Source: Vibrio neptunius | Lineage (GTDB): Bacteria > Pseudomonadota > Gammaproteobacteria > Enterobacterales > Vibrionaceae | DNA: 64,000 nt | Direction of reading: 5' to 3' | Assembly: GCA_019339365.1 (NCBI GenBank) | Contig: CP079859.1 | Location: forward strand, 2,232,001 to 2,296,000 | Shown here: one piece after another, positions 38,457-51,600 of the stretch | How positions within the stretch are numbered: position 1 is the first letter of the stretch | Layout: every line of letters begins with the position of its first letter | Position numbers and translations under genes: made by a program | The notes under the pieces: model-generated | Databases searched by the model: none | What the model saw: only the letters and a program-made list of their open reading frames with translations | What the model was told of the DNA's origin: nothing

Positions 38457-39649
38457 ATGACTCCAGCTATTTATCTTGAAAAAGGCCGTGATAAATCCTT
38501 AAGACGTCGACATCCTTGGATTTTCTCTCGCGGTATTCGCAAAATTGAGGGGGAACCTTCATTAGGTGAAACAGTAGACATTTTTACTCATGACGGTAAA
38601 TGGCTGGCGAAAGGCGCTTACTCTCCTCACTCTCAAATTCGTGCCCGCGTTTGGAGCTTTGACAAAACCGAGATAAACGAAGACTTCTTTGTTAAGCGTA
38701 TCCAAGACGCACTATTGCTCCGTCAAGATGTCATCGAGCGTGATGGCCTCACTGGCTATCGATTGATTGCAGCTGAGTCAGACGGTCTGCCCGGTATTAC
38801 CATCGATAAATATCAAGATTATCTAGTTTGTCAGCTTCTAAGTGCAGGCGCAGAATTCCAGAAGCAATCGCTGATAAATGCTCTCCTAAAAGTATTCCCG
38901 CAATGTAATATTTACGAACGTTCGGATGTAGCGGTACGCAAGAAGGAAGGCTTAGAAGAACGCACAGGTGTTTTACACGGTGATGAGCCACCAAAGTCTG
39001 TTGTTATTGAAGAGAATGGCGTCAAAATCAGCGTTGACATCGTTGGCGGACATAAAACAGGTTTCTACTTAGATCAACGCGACAGCCGCCAACAAGCGAT
39101 GAAGTACGTCAAAGGCAAAGAAGTGCTTAACTGCTTCTCCTATACTGGCGGGTTCGGTTTATACGCGCTTAAAGGTGATGCGAAGCGTGTGATTAACGCA
39201 GATGTCTCTCAGCCAGCACTGGACACAGCGAAATTCAATGCCGAGATTAATGAATTCGATATATCTAAAAAGCGCGCGGTGTTCCTCAATGCTGACGTGT
39301 TTAAGTTACTACGTGAATATCGCGATCAGGGTACCAAGTTCGATGTTGTCATCATGGACCCACCAAAGTTTGCAGAGAGCAAAGCTCAGATCAATGGCGC
39401 ATGTCGCGGCTACAAAGACATCAACATGCTGGCAATGCAGATTCTAAAACCTGGAGGAACGTTGTTAACATATTCATGTTCAGGTCTTATGGACCAAGTC
39501 CTTTTCAAAAAATCATCGCCGATGCTGCAGTCGATGCAGGCAGACAAGTCAAGTTTGTCGAGCGCTTTGAACAAGCTGCAGATCACCCTACTGATACCGC
39601 TTACCCGGAAGGTTTTTACCTTAAAGGGTTTGCTTGTAAAGTTATTTAA
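38457..39649 (+). CDS. rlmI: 23S rRNA m5C1962 methyltransferase RlmI (frameshifted)
   Basis: RlmI methylates C1962 of 23S rRNA. The N-terminal PUA domain ([16 protein letters not shown]), EEHGVKI-type linker and SAM domain ([37 protein letters not shown]) are present from the ATG at 38457. The chain leaves frame at four T (39502-39505). With one more T it reads [19 protein letters not shown] and ends at GFACKVI, stop at 39649, for 397 residues (E. coli has 396). Unrepaired, it would run on in the wrong frame to 39812, over the terminator and into the adhesin gene. The TTG at 38445 is a less likely start. Confidence 0.93.
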
Positions 39650-39669
39650 GCAGACAAACTCATTTATAG

Positions 39670-39693
39670 AAAAGGGCCTTACGGCCCTTTTTC
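39670..39693. terminator. Shared terminator between rlmI and the adhesin gene
   Basis: Stem AAAGGGCC/GGCCCTTT with a short loop, with T runs on both strands. It lies between the 3' ends of the convergent rlmI and adhesin genes. Confidence 0.88.
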
Positions 39694-42600
39694 AATCATG
39701 CGATTTGATGATTTCATTCAGTAAGCTGGTCAAATCGTTGCCCGTGATACTGCCATGGCTAGTATCAATACCATTGAGTTGGTCGACGACATTATCCAGC
39801 TTAATCGACTGAGTGGTTTGTCCGTTATCCCTCTGAATGCTGAGTTCAATGCCATTACTATCGACAACATTGGCAGAGACATCAGATAGTAACTCTTCCA
39901 TGGTTTCATCTTGTCCTAACAGGTCAGAAATATCGATCTTATCTTCTGACACATGGAAGTCCGTAATTACGTCGGTACCACCATCTAGGTCGCCATCATG
40001 CCAAACAAATTCATCTTCGCCATCGCCGCCAGATAGAATATCACTACCTAAGCCACCGATGAGCGTATCATCACCCGCTCCTCCCAACAGGATGTCATTA
40101 CCTGCGCCGCCATCCAAAGTATCATCGCCCCCTTGCCCGAACAGGATGTCATCTCCTGCTCCACCAGTAAGAGTGTCGTCCTGATCACCATCACGGGATA
40201 CATCAAAGTCACTGTAATTCTGGCGAACATAGCTGTGAACATCTTCTGCGGACACATCAGCTAATGGGCTGCTGGTCTCTGACGCGACGTATTTCTGTAG
40301 TGCGGCAATACCTTGGCCATCAATGTTATCGAAATCAATGAGGTCGCCAAATAGAATATCGTCGCCGTGCCCACCTTCGATGTTGTCTTCACCCTGTTCT
40401 AAGGTCACTTCCTGACCAAGGATGGTTTCAGCCAGCTTATCTACGTTGATGTTAGGGACAACGGCACCATCAGAATCATATTGCGATAATGTGGCTTGAT
40501 TAATTCCACTGCCAATACCCACCGCTTCGACAGCTGAGATTAACGCCAACACCTGATACATATGACGAGCCTGCACTGATGCATTGCTACCATCGGTGTA
40601 TCTCAATCCACCTGAGTAGCTTAAGTTACCAAGCGTAGAGCCTGTCAGTGGGGATTTAACAGCACCTGAACTGGAGACAATTTCTTCACCTTTATAAGAG
40701 ACTGCAGTTCCCACAGAATAATTGTCAGGCAGAATGTTCTCTAAGGTCACAACATCCTTGGTTGATGTATCATAATCCAACACAAGCTGGTCAAAATCCT
40801 CAGAAGTCACATTGAGATGATTGCTGGTGTTAGGATAACCGTCGGTAATAAAGTAAGTAATATTTTCGGCTTGGTCGTTAGTATTGTCGTCAAACCATTC
40901 AACAGCTGCGTCGAAGCTGGTTTCGTAGTTTGTAAGACCACTACCATTGTTTTCGATATTACTGATCTGGGACACAAAATCAGCACGAGCGGTTGGGGAG
41001 CTTAGGTCCACCGATATCGTTACACCTGAGTTAGTAGCAAACTCAGTCAAAAGGATATTGACTGTCCCGGCATTAGCGCCTGAGTGAGCAGTACTAAGTA
41101 ACTGATCGAAAACCTCGATGATTTCTGTTTTCGCCGTACCAACTCTTCCACCCATACTACCTGAGGTATCGAGAACAAATGCGATGTTATAGTCCCGACC
41201 CGCAATGATCTGAATACCCTGTACATCACCAACAATGAGCTCATGATCCCCGTTGCCAACAATAGTGTCATCACCATGTGAGCCTGATTCAAGCACATAG
41301 CTACGGAAAGAAAGTGTCTCTTCCGCTGTACTATGCGCTGTCTCTTGGTTGGCGGTTTCGACGGAAGACCCTTGAACCTGAATCGGGAACTCTAAGCTAC
41401 CACTGTAATCGTGAGGTACTTTGATATCGAAGGACGCGTCACCATTGCTATCTAGTGTGATTAGATAAGAGCCATTAGATTGTGAGACGATTAAGCCATC
41501 GTTCACATACACTTCGACTCCTGATGGAATCCCTGTGACCACAATTTGCGGACCTAAAGACTCACTATTATCAAGATCAGTGAGTTCAACAGAAACACTG
41601 ACTGGGATTGTTTTATCTTGCGATGTCTCATAGCGGCCGTCATCGGTTTGCTCTGTCGCCACATTCACCACTTCCATTTCACCTATAGTCATTGAGACCT
41701 GAGGTGCATCGGCTACTGGCACGACTTGAATGGATAGCGTATCTGAGGCACCCGTATTCGTCGTGTAAGTGATAACGGGAAGCTGACCAGACCAATTTGC
41801 GTTTGGCGCAAATTCATAAGCCCCGTCGGCATGCATAACAAACGTGCCTTCCGATAAAGTCACGCTACTGCCTGCAGAGTAAGAGACACTATTGATAGAG
41901 AAGTGTTCAACAGAAAGGAGGTTATCTTCGTCGCTGTCTCTACCGTCTATATCCGTCAGCACATTACCCATGGCACTGTGGTCTTCATCGACGACATTAA
42001 CATCAGATTGCGTCACTGTAGGTTTGTTTTCATGAACGACAACATCTATCGTTGCTTGAGAATATGCCTCGCTGGTTGAGTTCACCTCTGAAGCTGTGGC
42101 CACAACTGTAATGGTAAAATCGTCGTGAGAGCCTGCTGGTGGTAAAACGGATAATGAAGATAAATTCCAATTCGTTACAACCACCTCACCCGATGCATCT
42201 ACAACCACACTATGGGCCCCACCATCACTCAATGTCGCACCTTGTGGTAAACCACTCAATGTGACCTGCAGCGTTTCAGAGCCATCGTTATCGGTAACAG
42301 CACTCGTAATCTGAGAAAGTGGGATTTCAGTATCTTGAAGCCCTTCGTTGTAACCATAGACTTCATAGACTTCTACACCATTTACCGACTTAAGCTCTGA
42401 AGCCCTGACATCAGATTGATCCAGCTGTGTTTCGTCGGTCACTACAGATAGAGCAGAGTTGGTAAGATCAACCGCAGCTGCGCCATTTATAGACACATCG
42501 ACATTAAAGTTGCCTGGGCCACTTTGGTTGTGGTGGTAAATCGCAAGTGGGTAATAACCCGACACCTGAGGCGTAAAGGCACTGCCCTGGATTTGCCCAC

Positions 42601-45600
42601 TTGAGTTCCCCCAGTAGGCTTGGTCGGACATAACGCCACCAATGGTGATCGCTAGGCTGTCATCACCACGCCCTACAAAGTCATAACTCGTTCCAGCTTC
42701 AAGGTACACCAAACCAGTCACGAGTACTGCATTGTCTTCTGCTGTCGCCCAACGGCCAGTATCTTGCGCATTAGTGGCTGTATTTGAAGAAGCAAGTTGA
42801 GGGTCGAGCGAATCAATAGCTGAAATCAACGTGCTGCCATTCACACCTTGCCCATTGTCGTTTCCTACAACCACTCCCGTCCAGGTCGCCACATTAAAGT
42901 GCTGTTCTGGAAGCACAGTATCTGGAGTGGTGATATTAAGAACTGGAGTATCTGCCACGGGCATAACATCAAGCGTGAGCGTCATTGCTTCAGACTTGGC
43001 ATCACCTTTTTCAACCACAAAGTCAATGTGAGCATAATCCTGATTCAGGTTACCTTCTCCGGTGCCAGTATGCTGGTTGTATCCTGACTCATTATTTTCA
43101 GGAGTAAAGCGGAGATTGCCCTGAGACACATGACTCACGGAGATCAAATCACCTTGTGAAACTGGTGCCCAGACTCCCGGAGAAGTTTGCACCTCTAAAA
43201 CACCTGAACTCGGTAATTCAGAAATTGATATCTGTGCATCTAGGTCAGTAATACCGAAGTCAGAGACACCTAAGATGTAGTTTTCATCTTCATCAAGTGT
43301 CACTTCCTTGCTCTCAGCATCAAGCACTGGCAGGACCGTTAGATTAATTACCTTACTGACTGACTCAGCTGTCGCAGGTGCATTATCTTGTGCGGTCACA
43401 ACAAATTCGAGCGCGTAGCTTCCCTCTTCAGGCACATTCACTTCAAGTCCCGTCAGGTCATTGCTCCATGCAGACAAATCTACACTATTCTTTCCATCTG
43501 GCGTTGCAAAAACAGTGATCGAGTGACCATTGCCATCTCGAATAACAGACCCTTCTGGTAATCCATTAAGTACCAAAGACAAGGTTTCTGAGCCGTCAGT
43601 ATCTTCTAAGCCAACAACAATGTCGCTAAGCGGGATGAAGCTGTCTTCGTAACCAATGTTGTCTGCTTTCTCTAACGTTATGTCATCGAGCAGCGCACCA
43701 TAGCTGTTTGATGACGTTTCTGATTCAAATACCACTTTGTACTCGCCGTCCGATGGTGCTTGGAAATTGATACTTTCAGTCTGCCAATTGAGGCTTTGCT
43801 GATCGGTGTACTCAAACAGCACTTTACGATCACCATTTTCATCTTCAAGGAATACCGTCAACGGAGAATCATTTAGTCTGCGCGCGACGACATCAAATGA
43901 AAGGGTGTAAAACTGGTCTGCTTGCGCAGTAAACTGAGTGAACAATTGGTCATCGCCATGACGCCCCTCGATCTCATAGATTTGATTCGAACTGTCTGAA
44001 ACACCACCTCGATAGACAGTTTCTTTGCCCACTTCGCTGTATTCACCCGAGTTACCTGTTCCCCAAATACCTTCTGCACCATCCGATTGTGTAAGCTCAC
44101 TCGCGCTCACATTACCGCGCCATGAACGGTTACCCATGTCGATAGAATCGAAATCATGGAACGAAATCACTTCTGGCTCAGCAATAGTAATTAAAGGCAC
44201 GTCAGTGACAGCATCAACCTGAACATTGATACTCTGTTGTTCTATAAGCTCGTTCGAAGAAGTATACCCTTCCACATTAACCGTAAAGTTCTCGTCACTG
44301 TTGTTTGGCGGCGTTAGGGTCAACTGCGCTAGCTGTTGTGGAGTCAGCGTTGCTTCTCCATTGCTGATCGCAATCATATTTTCGCCAGACTTAACAATCG
44401 AACCGTCTGGTAAATCAGTCAATACAATTTCAGTCACAGAGCTGTTCGCAGGGATAGAGATGTTCAGCGCAATTTGGCTATCTTCATCACCGCTCGCATC
44501 CTGTTGTACGGTCAGATCAACCACTTCAACAACGCTTACCGTTGTCGTCGCCGTTTCTGATTGTTGACCCGAAGCATCCGTCACATGGATGTCTATCTCA
44601 CGACCCGTTTCATCGGGGTTTTCACTGGTATTTTCGAATCGAATCCCTTTGAGGAAGGTTTCAAACTCAGAAGAAGATGCACCACCAACTTTATCGGCTG
44701 TAATCAACAAGGTAACACTGTTAGATGTCACAGCCTGGCTGACGGTGAATCCGGGCGTAGAAGGCCAAGTAAGTTGATCGCCTGCATGCTTGTTCGTCAA
44801 CGTCACTTGCATTGACTGAATGTCGTCTTTGTCGTCAAAAATGTCGACATTTGCATCCGCAATTGAGATTGCATCATCACCTTCAGTGAAAGAAGTAGCA
44901 AAATCAACATTGGTGTCTTGTTTCGAAATTTTGATGACTAAGTCGTTGTAGTCATTGTCATCATTGGCGTGATTTTTCTGGTCGTCAAAGCTTAAAACCG
45001 TATTGCCATCGCTATTTTCAGATATTCTCAGGTGAGAGTTTTCGTCATGGCTCAAGAACACATTAATATTGGATTGCTCAGTTCCGTTAATAAGCAACTT
45101 ACCACTTGAACCCACTTCAAACGTTGCGCCTGATGGTGCATTTTCAATTGCATTGGCACCATTTGGAATGAGGAAGTACTCGATGTTGTCCATGCTACCT
45201 AAGTTCGCAAGGACAGGATCAAACCCATTTTGACGGGAGTCGTACGAGTCCGACATCAAGATTTGAAGCTGCTGTGTTTCTGACGATTCATCATAAACGT
45301 AGTAGCCAAATACATTGTGATAACCCGCACTTTCGCTGACAAATTCAATCTGATATTCGCTGCCATCTAAGTCGATGGTTGGTTTTTCATTATCTTGAAT
45401 CGTGGCTGTACCGCTGACCTGATTCGATTGATACTCTGTCTTAGCCGCTAACGTGAACGTCTCGTTGTTGTCGGATGCCTGATCGTCGTTCGTTTGTACA
45501 GAAACCGTAAAGTGACTTTCACCGGCTGGTAAATCAAACTCAAACACGCCATTTTGTACGGTGACTTGCTCTAATTGCTCAGGGTCGCCATATTTCACCA

Positions 45601-48600
45601 TCACAACACTACCATTAAAGTCTTCTGGTGACGTGGCATTCATTTCATTGAGCTCTAAAACCACTTGGGTATCCGAAGTGCTCTCTGCAGACAACGCGAC
45701 ATCGAAACTGACAACACCGCCTTCTTCAACATTTTGGTCACTGACAGAGGTAACAACCGGACGATCATCATCGGCGATTTCAGGGCCTTCGCCGTCAGGG
45801 TCAACGCTTCCATTATCGGCAATAGTCGCCACGCTAGAGTCAGAGCCCTGAGCTCCGACAACGCCGCTAACGGCAAGCTCGAATCGCTCAGCTCCCTCGT
45901 AAACAGGCTGAGAGTCGTCATCGGTTGTCTGAACGGTAACACGAGTCTGCGTCACTCCTGCTGGGAATATGACATCACCATTTGGAGCAATCGCCAGCGT
46001 TTGCCAGCTGTTGCCATCGTGATACTCCACTACCATGCTTGAAATATCAGACGCGTCTGTCTCTAAATGAGTCAAAGCTAGGTTGATAGTCACCGCTTCA
46101 GCCGTGTTTTTGCTCAATGAAACGGTGAACTCTGCAGCTGAGCCTTCACTGACGCTCACATTTTCAGAAACAGACACCAATGGTATATCTACATTCTCAA
46201 TTGTGCCCGTGGCCTGCTGTTCACCTAAAATCAGTGTGTAATCTTCGGAGCTTTCATAAACACCATCTATTACGGTCGGGATGAGAACGGAGAAAGTGCT
46301 AACACCGACAGGAACAACCACTTGCTGTGTCGTGGAGTCATAAGTTACCCCGTTGGTGAATATCACTTGAGACAAGTCCACATCCAAATTGTCTGCACTA
46401 TCGCTATCTGACTTACCAAAAGTGACACTGTATTGTGTTTCTTGCAGTACACCTTCTTCCAGTGTCACTTTGTAGACAAGGCTATCTCCTTCATCCACTG
46501 AATTTTCAAGCATTGAGATAGATTCTACGGCGACTTCTTGAGGCAATGGATTCACTACAATTGAAACCGTCGCCTCGGCAAAGCCCCCTTTATCATCGGT
46601 AATAACGTAATCAAACGTAGTATCACCAACGAACGCATCGTCTAGAATCTATATAAACTATGCCATTCTCAATCCTAGCGCTGGCGTTATTGACTTCAGA
46701 GACATGGGTAATTCGAATATTGTCGCCATTCGGATCAAAATCGTTACCCAGTAGTTCAGTCAAAGGAATTTCAAGCACTTCTCCTTGATTGGCTGCGTAT
46801 GCTCCGTCACCAGACGCTTTAAAGCCTGTTAGGAAATAGTCTGAAGAGTCACTGCCACGGGCAGGTATGTTGCTAAAATCTGTCGCTTCAAAAACAACGC
46901 TATCAAATGCGACGCCGCCGAGGTCTTGCTCGTCAAAATGATAAGAACCGTGGTTGCTACCATCATTGGCGACGAAAGTGCCACTCGCGACTGGGTTATC
47001 ACCGAGATAGGCCACCCATTTACCTTGCTCATGGTTGCCACTTCCACCTTCATTTTTGAATAGATTTGATACTTCAAAGCTAAACTCTGTCGCAGGCTTA
47101 TCTAGGTCAACTCTGAACTGCTCAGATTCACCATCTTCTCGGTTGTATTGAATTTGAGCACCCGGCCCTCCATTCTCGTCACCCGCAACTCCTCGTTTGA
47201 CACCACTTTGAGTAATAGACTGATCTTGACCTTGATAGCTACCGCTAATACTCACACCATCATGTGTCCAAGAATTAGAGTTAAAGGTACCAAGTGCGAC
47301 CTCAAACGCAACAGGGTCATCTGTTGCAATCGGCGCTTGGTTTCCTTCGACTAGAGTCACCGTGTGCTCGTCGCTGTAATTTCCATCACTATCTACTGCT
47401 CGGTAATCGAAGGTGTCATTTGATGACGTTTCTAGATAACGCAGCTCCCAGTTACCCGGGCCTTCGGTGGTAACTATCAGCTCTTCAATTTGTCGACCTT
47501 CTGGAGCATCGATAGTCACAACATGGAACAAATCTGTATTGCCTGAGGTCTCTTTTGAGACTGGCACTTCGATGATTGAGCCATCATCAAGTTTCGCTTG
47601 TACTATCGCTGTTGTTTCAAACTCGTGGCCATCTTCAAACCAGCCACCGAGTCCATCTAACCCTATTTCTACAGACGTTGATGGACGCTGGGTAAAATCA
47701 AAGGTAATTGTCTCACCTTGCTGAAGACCGCCATCATTTCCTACTGCAAGCCCATATCCAATATGCCCTGCACTTGGCTGACCAAAGTACTGTGTTAATG
47801 CCTGACCTGAAGAAGTAATTGTGATTGCATCGCCGTTGTCAAAAGTCAGAACCCTCTGACCAACATTGCCTTGAACAGGTTCACCCCAATTTAAGAAATT
47901 AGATTGGCTAGCACCACCATCCATACCATCGGGCGCTTCTTTTACTCCCAGAACGAAGCCTGTCGATTCAGCATCATTTTCATAACGAATCAGGTTTGGA
48001 TCACTGAATATGGTTCCTTGCTGCAGCACTTCGCCTTCTGAAGTAAAGGTCGTAAGATCATCGGCGTCGATCAACTGATCGCCGTAATACAGTTGACCCG
48101 ACTCAGGAATCTCTGTAATAACAACGCCAACAGGTGTGTTTGTTGCGTCATCTTCGTTATCAGAAATATGATCTTGTTCAGCATCCTCACTGTTAAACAA
48201 GATGGTTGCATTTCCATTTACGTCGAGTGTTGCATCAAAATCTTCTGCTTCAGGTGGATTATCTTCGAAATCTAAAATCGTAGCGCTTGCGGTGGTGTCT
48301 GTTGACGCGCTAACTGTTCCGCTTCCCGCACTGACGGACAGGCTAAAGCTCTCATCCCCTTCATAGGTATCATCTTGTTGAGTGACAACTTTGACGTTTA
48401 CGGCGCTCGAACCTGCAGGAACAGAAATTTCTCCCGACGCAGGCACATCCAACCAAGTACCATTCGCAGTTTGATATTGGTACGAAGCCAAATCTTCTGG
48501 TGAAGTATCTCCCGCATTTAATGTGAGAACGAAAGAAACCGTCGATGTCGCAGTGTTTGACAAATGAACCGTGAAGTTAGCGGTATTACCTTCATTAACG

Positions 48601-51600
48601 TCCCCACCTCCTGAGATGGAAACTTGAGGGCGATCATCGTCATTGCCCTCACCACCATCTTGAATGGTCGCCTCACCGCTCACCGTACCTGTTTGACTAG
48701 CGCTTGCGCCGCTTAAGGTGAAGGTTTCATCGCCTTCATACACGGGTGCGTTGTTGTCATCCGTGGTCTCAACCGACACAGTGTAAGCACTGTTGCCCGC
48801 TGGAACATCAAAACTGAACTCACCATTGACCGCGTTAACCACCGTGCTAGTACCATCAGTAAAGTTGACGGTGATTTGATTGCTGGTGTAGTCGTCACTT
48901 TCCGCTGTGCCATTAGCCAGCGTCATGGTGACAGGGGTGGCCAGTTCACTTGGGTTACTCAGCGTCACATCAAAGACAGCCGTACCGCCTTCATCGACGG
49001 TTGGGCTGGAGATACTGGTAATTTCGGGGCGATCATCATCGCCGCTTTGACCACCATCTTGAATGGTCGCCTCACCGCTCACCGTACCTGTTTGACTAGC
49101 GCTCGCGCCGCTTAAGGTGAAGGTTTCATCGCCTTCATACACTGGGGCATTGTTGTCATCCGTGGTTTCAACTGACACAGTGTAAGCACTGTTGCCCGCT
49201 GGAACATCAAAACTGAATTCACCATTAGCCGCGTTCACCACCGTGCTAGTACCATCAGTAAAGTTGACGGTGATTTGATTGCTGGTGTAGTCGTCACTTT
49301 CCGCTGTGCCATTAGCCAGCGTCATGGTGACAGGGGTGGCTAGCTCACTTGGGTTACTGAGCGTCACATCAAAGACGGCCGTACCGCCTTCATCAACAGT
49401 GGGGCTGGAGATGCTAGTAATTTCGGGACGGTCATCGTCCACGCCATTGCCACTGTCATCAATAAACGCCGCCGCTTTGGCTTTGCCGTTGTTGTCTGTG
49501 GTCACGCCATCGACATCGCGCACCACAAGTTGGAAGCGTTCGCTGCCTTCGTGTACTGGCGCCGCGTTGTCATCCACGGTATCGACTTCAACAAAGATGT
49601 CCTGCACACCCGCTGGCACGGAAATCTCGCGACCAGTAAAGTCCAGATAGACTTTATCGTCACCGTCAAGATAGTACGCCCGCATCTCACCGATATCGTC
49701 CGCTTCGGCGGTATTGGCCTTGCCGTTGGTTTTGGCACGCAGATCAAGAGTGATTGCATGGTCTACAGGGTTAGAAAGATTGATACTGAAGGTTGCCACC
49801 TCACCTTCGGAGACAGTCCCTGCGCCTGTCACAGTCAAATCTGGGCGATCGTTATCGCTGCCTTCACCACCATCTTGAATGGTCGCCTCACCGCTCACCG
49901 TACCTGTTTGACTAGCGCTCGCGCCGCTTAAGGTGAAGGTTTCATCGCCTTCATACACTGGGGCATTGTTGTCATCCGTGGTTTCAACTGACACAGTGTA
50001 AGCACTGTTGCCCGCTGGAACATCAAAACTGAATTCACCATTAGCCGCGTTCACCACCGTGCTAGTACCATCAGTAAAGTTGACGGTGATTTGATTGCTG
50101 GTGTAGTCGTCACTTTCCGCTGTGCCATTGGCCAGCGTCATGGTGACTGGCGTGGCCAGTTCACTTGGGTTGCTCAGCGTCACATCAAAGACGGCCGTAC
50201 CGCCTTCATCAACAGTGGGGCTGGAGATGCTAGTAATTTCGGGACGGTCATCGTCCACGCCATTGCCACTGTCATCAATAAACGCCGCCGCTTTCGCTTT
50301 GCCGTTGTTGTCTGTGGTCACGCCATCGACATCGCGCACCACAAGTTGGAAGCGTTCGCTGCCTTCGTGTACAGGCGCACCGTTGTCGTCCACCGTATCC
50401 ACTTCAACAAAGATGTCCTGCACACCCGCTGGCACGGAAATCTCGCGACCAGTAAAGTCCAGATAGACTTTATCGTCACCGTCAAGATAGTACGCCCGCA
50501 TCTCACCGATATCGTCCGCTTCGGCGGTATTGGCCTTACCGTTGGTTTTGGCACGCAGGTCAAGCGTGACGGCATGGTCTACAGGGTTAGAAAGGTTGAT
50601 ACTGAAGGTTGCCACCTCACCTTCGGAGACAGTCCCTGCGCCTGTCACGGTTAAGTCTGGGCGATCGTTATCGCTGCCTTCACCACCATCTTGAATGGTC
50701 GCCTCACCGCTCACCGTACCTGTTTGACTAGCGCTCGCGCCGCTTAAGGTGAAGGTTTCATCGCCTTCATACACTGGGGCATTGTTGTCATCCGTGGTTT
50801 CAACTGACACAGTGTAAGCACTGTTGCCCGCTGGAACATCAAAACTGAACTCACCATTGACCGCGTTCACCACCGTGCTAGTACCATCAGTAAAGTTGAC
50901 GGTGATTTGATTGCTGGTGTAGTCGTCACTTTCCGCTGTGCCATTGGCCAGCGTCATGGTGACTGGCGTGGCTAGCTCACTTGGGTTGCTCAGCGTCACA
51001 TCAAAGACGGCTGTACCGCCTTCATCAACAGTGGGGCTGGAGATGCTAGTAATTTCGGGACGGTCATCGTCCACGCCATTGCCACTGTCATCAATAAACG
51101 CCGCCGCTTTGGCTTTGCCGTTGTTGTCTGTGGTCACGCCATCGACATCGCGCACCACAAGTTGGAAGCGTTCGCTGCCTTCGTGTACAGGCGCACCGTT
51201 GTCGTCCACCGTATCCACTTCAACAAAGATGTCCTGCACACCCGCTGGCACGGAAATCTCGCGACCAGTAAAGTCCAGATAGACTTTATCCTCACCGTCG
51301 AGATAGTACGCGCGCATCTCACCGATATCGTCCGCTTCGGCGGTATTGGCCTTGCCGTTGGTTTTGGCACGCAGGTCAAGCGTGACGGCATGGTCTACAG
51401 GGTTAGAAAGGTTGATACTGAAGGTTGCCACCTCACCTTCAGAGACGGTCCCTGCGCCTGTCACGGTTAAGTCTGGGCGATCGTTATCGCTGCCTTCACC
51501 ACCATCTTGAATGGTCGCCTCACCGCTCACCGTACCTGTTTGACTAGCGCTCGCGCCGCTTAAGGTGAAGGTTTCATCGCCTTCATACACTGGGGCATTG

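Noticed and set aside
50091..50654. Open frames on the plus strand across the repeat array, up to 187 codons and recurring every 816 bases
   Set aside because: They are mirrors of the adhesin coding strand. They lack ribosome sites, recur only because the repeat recurs, and have no recognisable domain.
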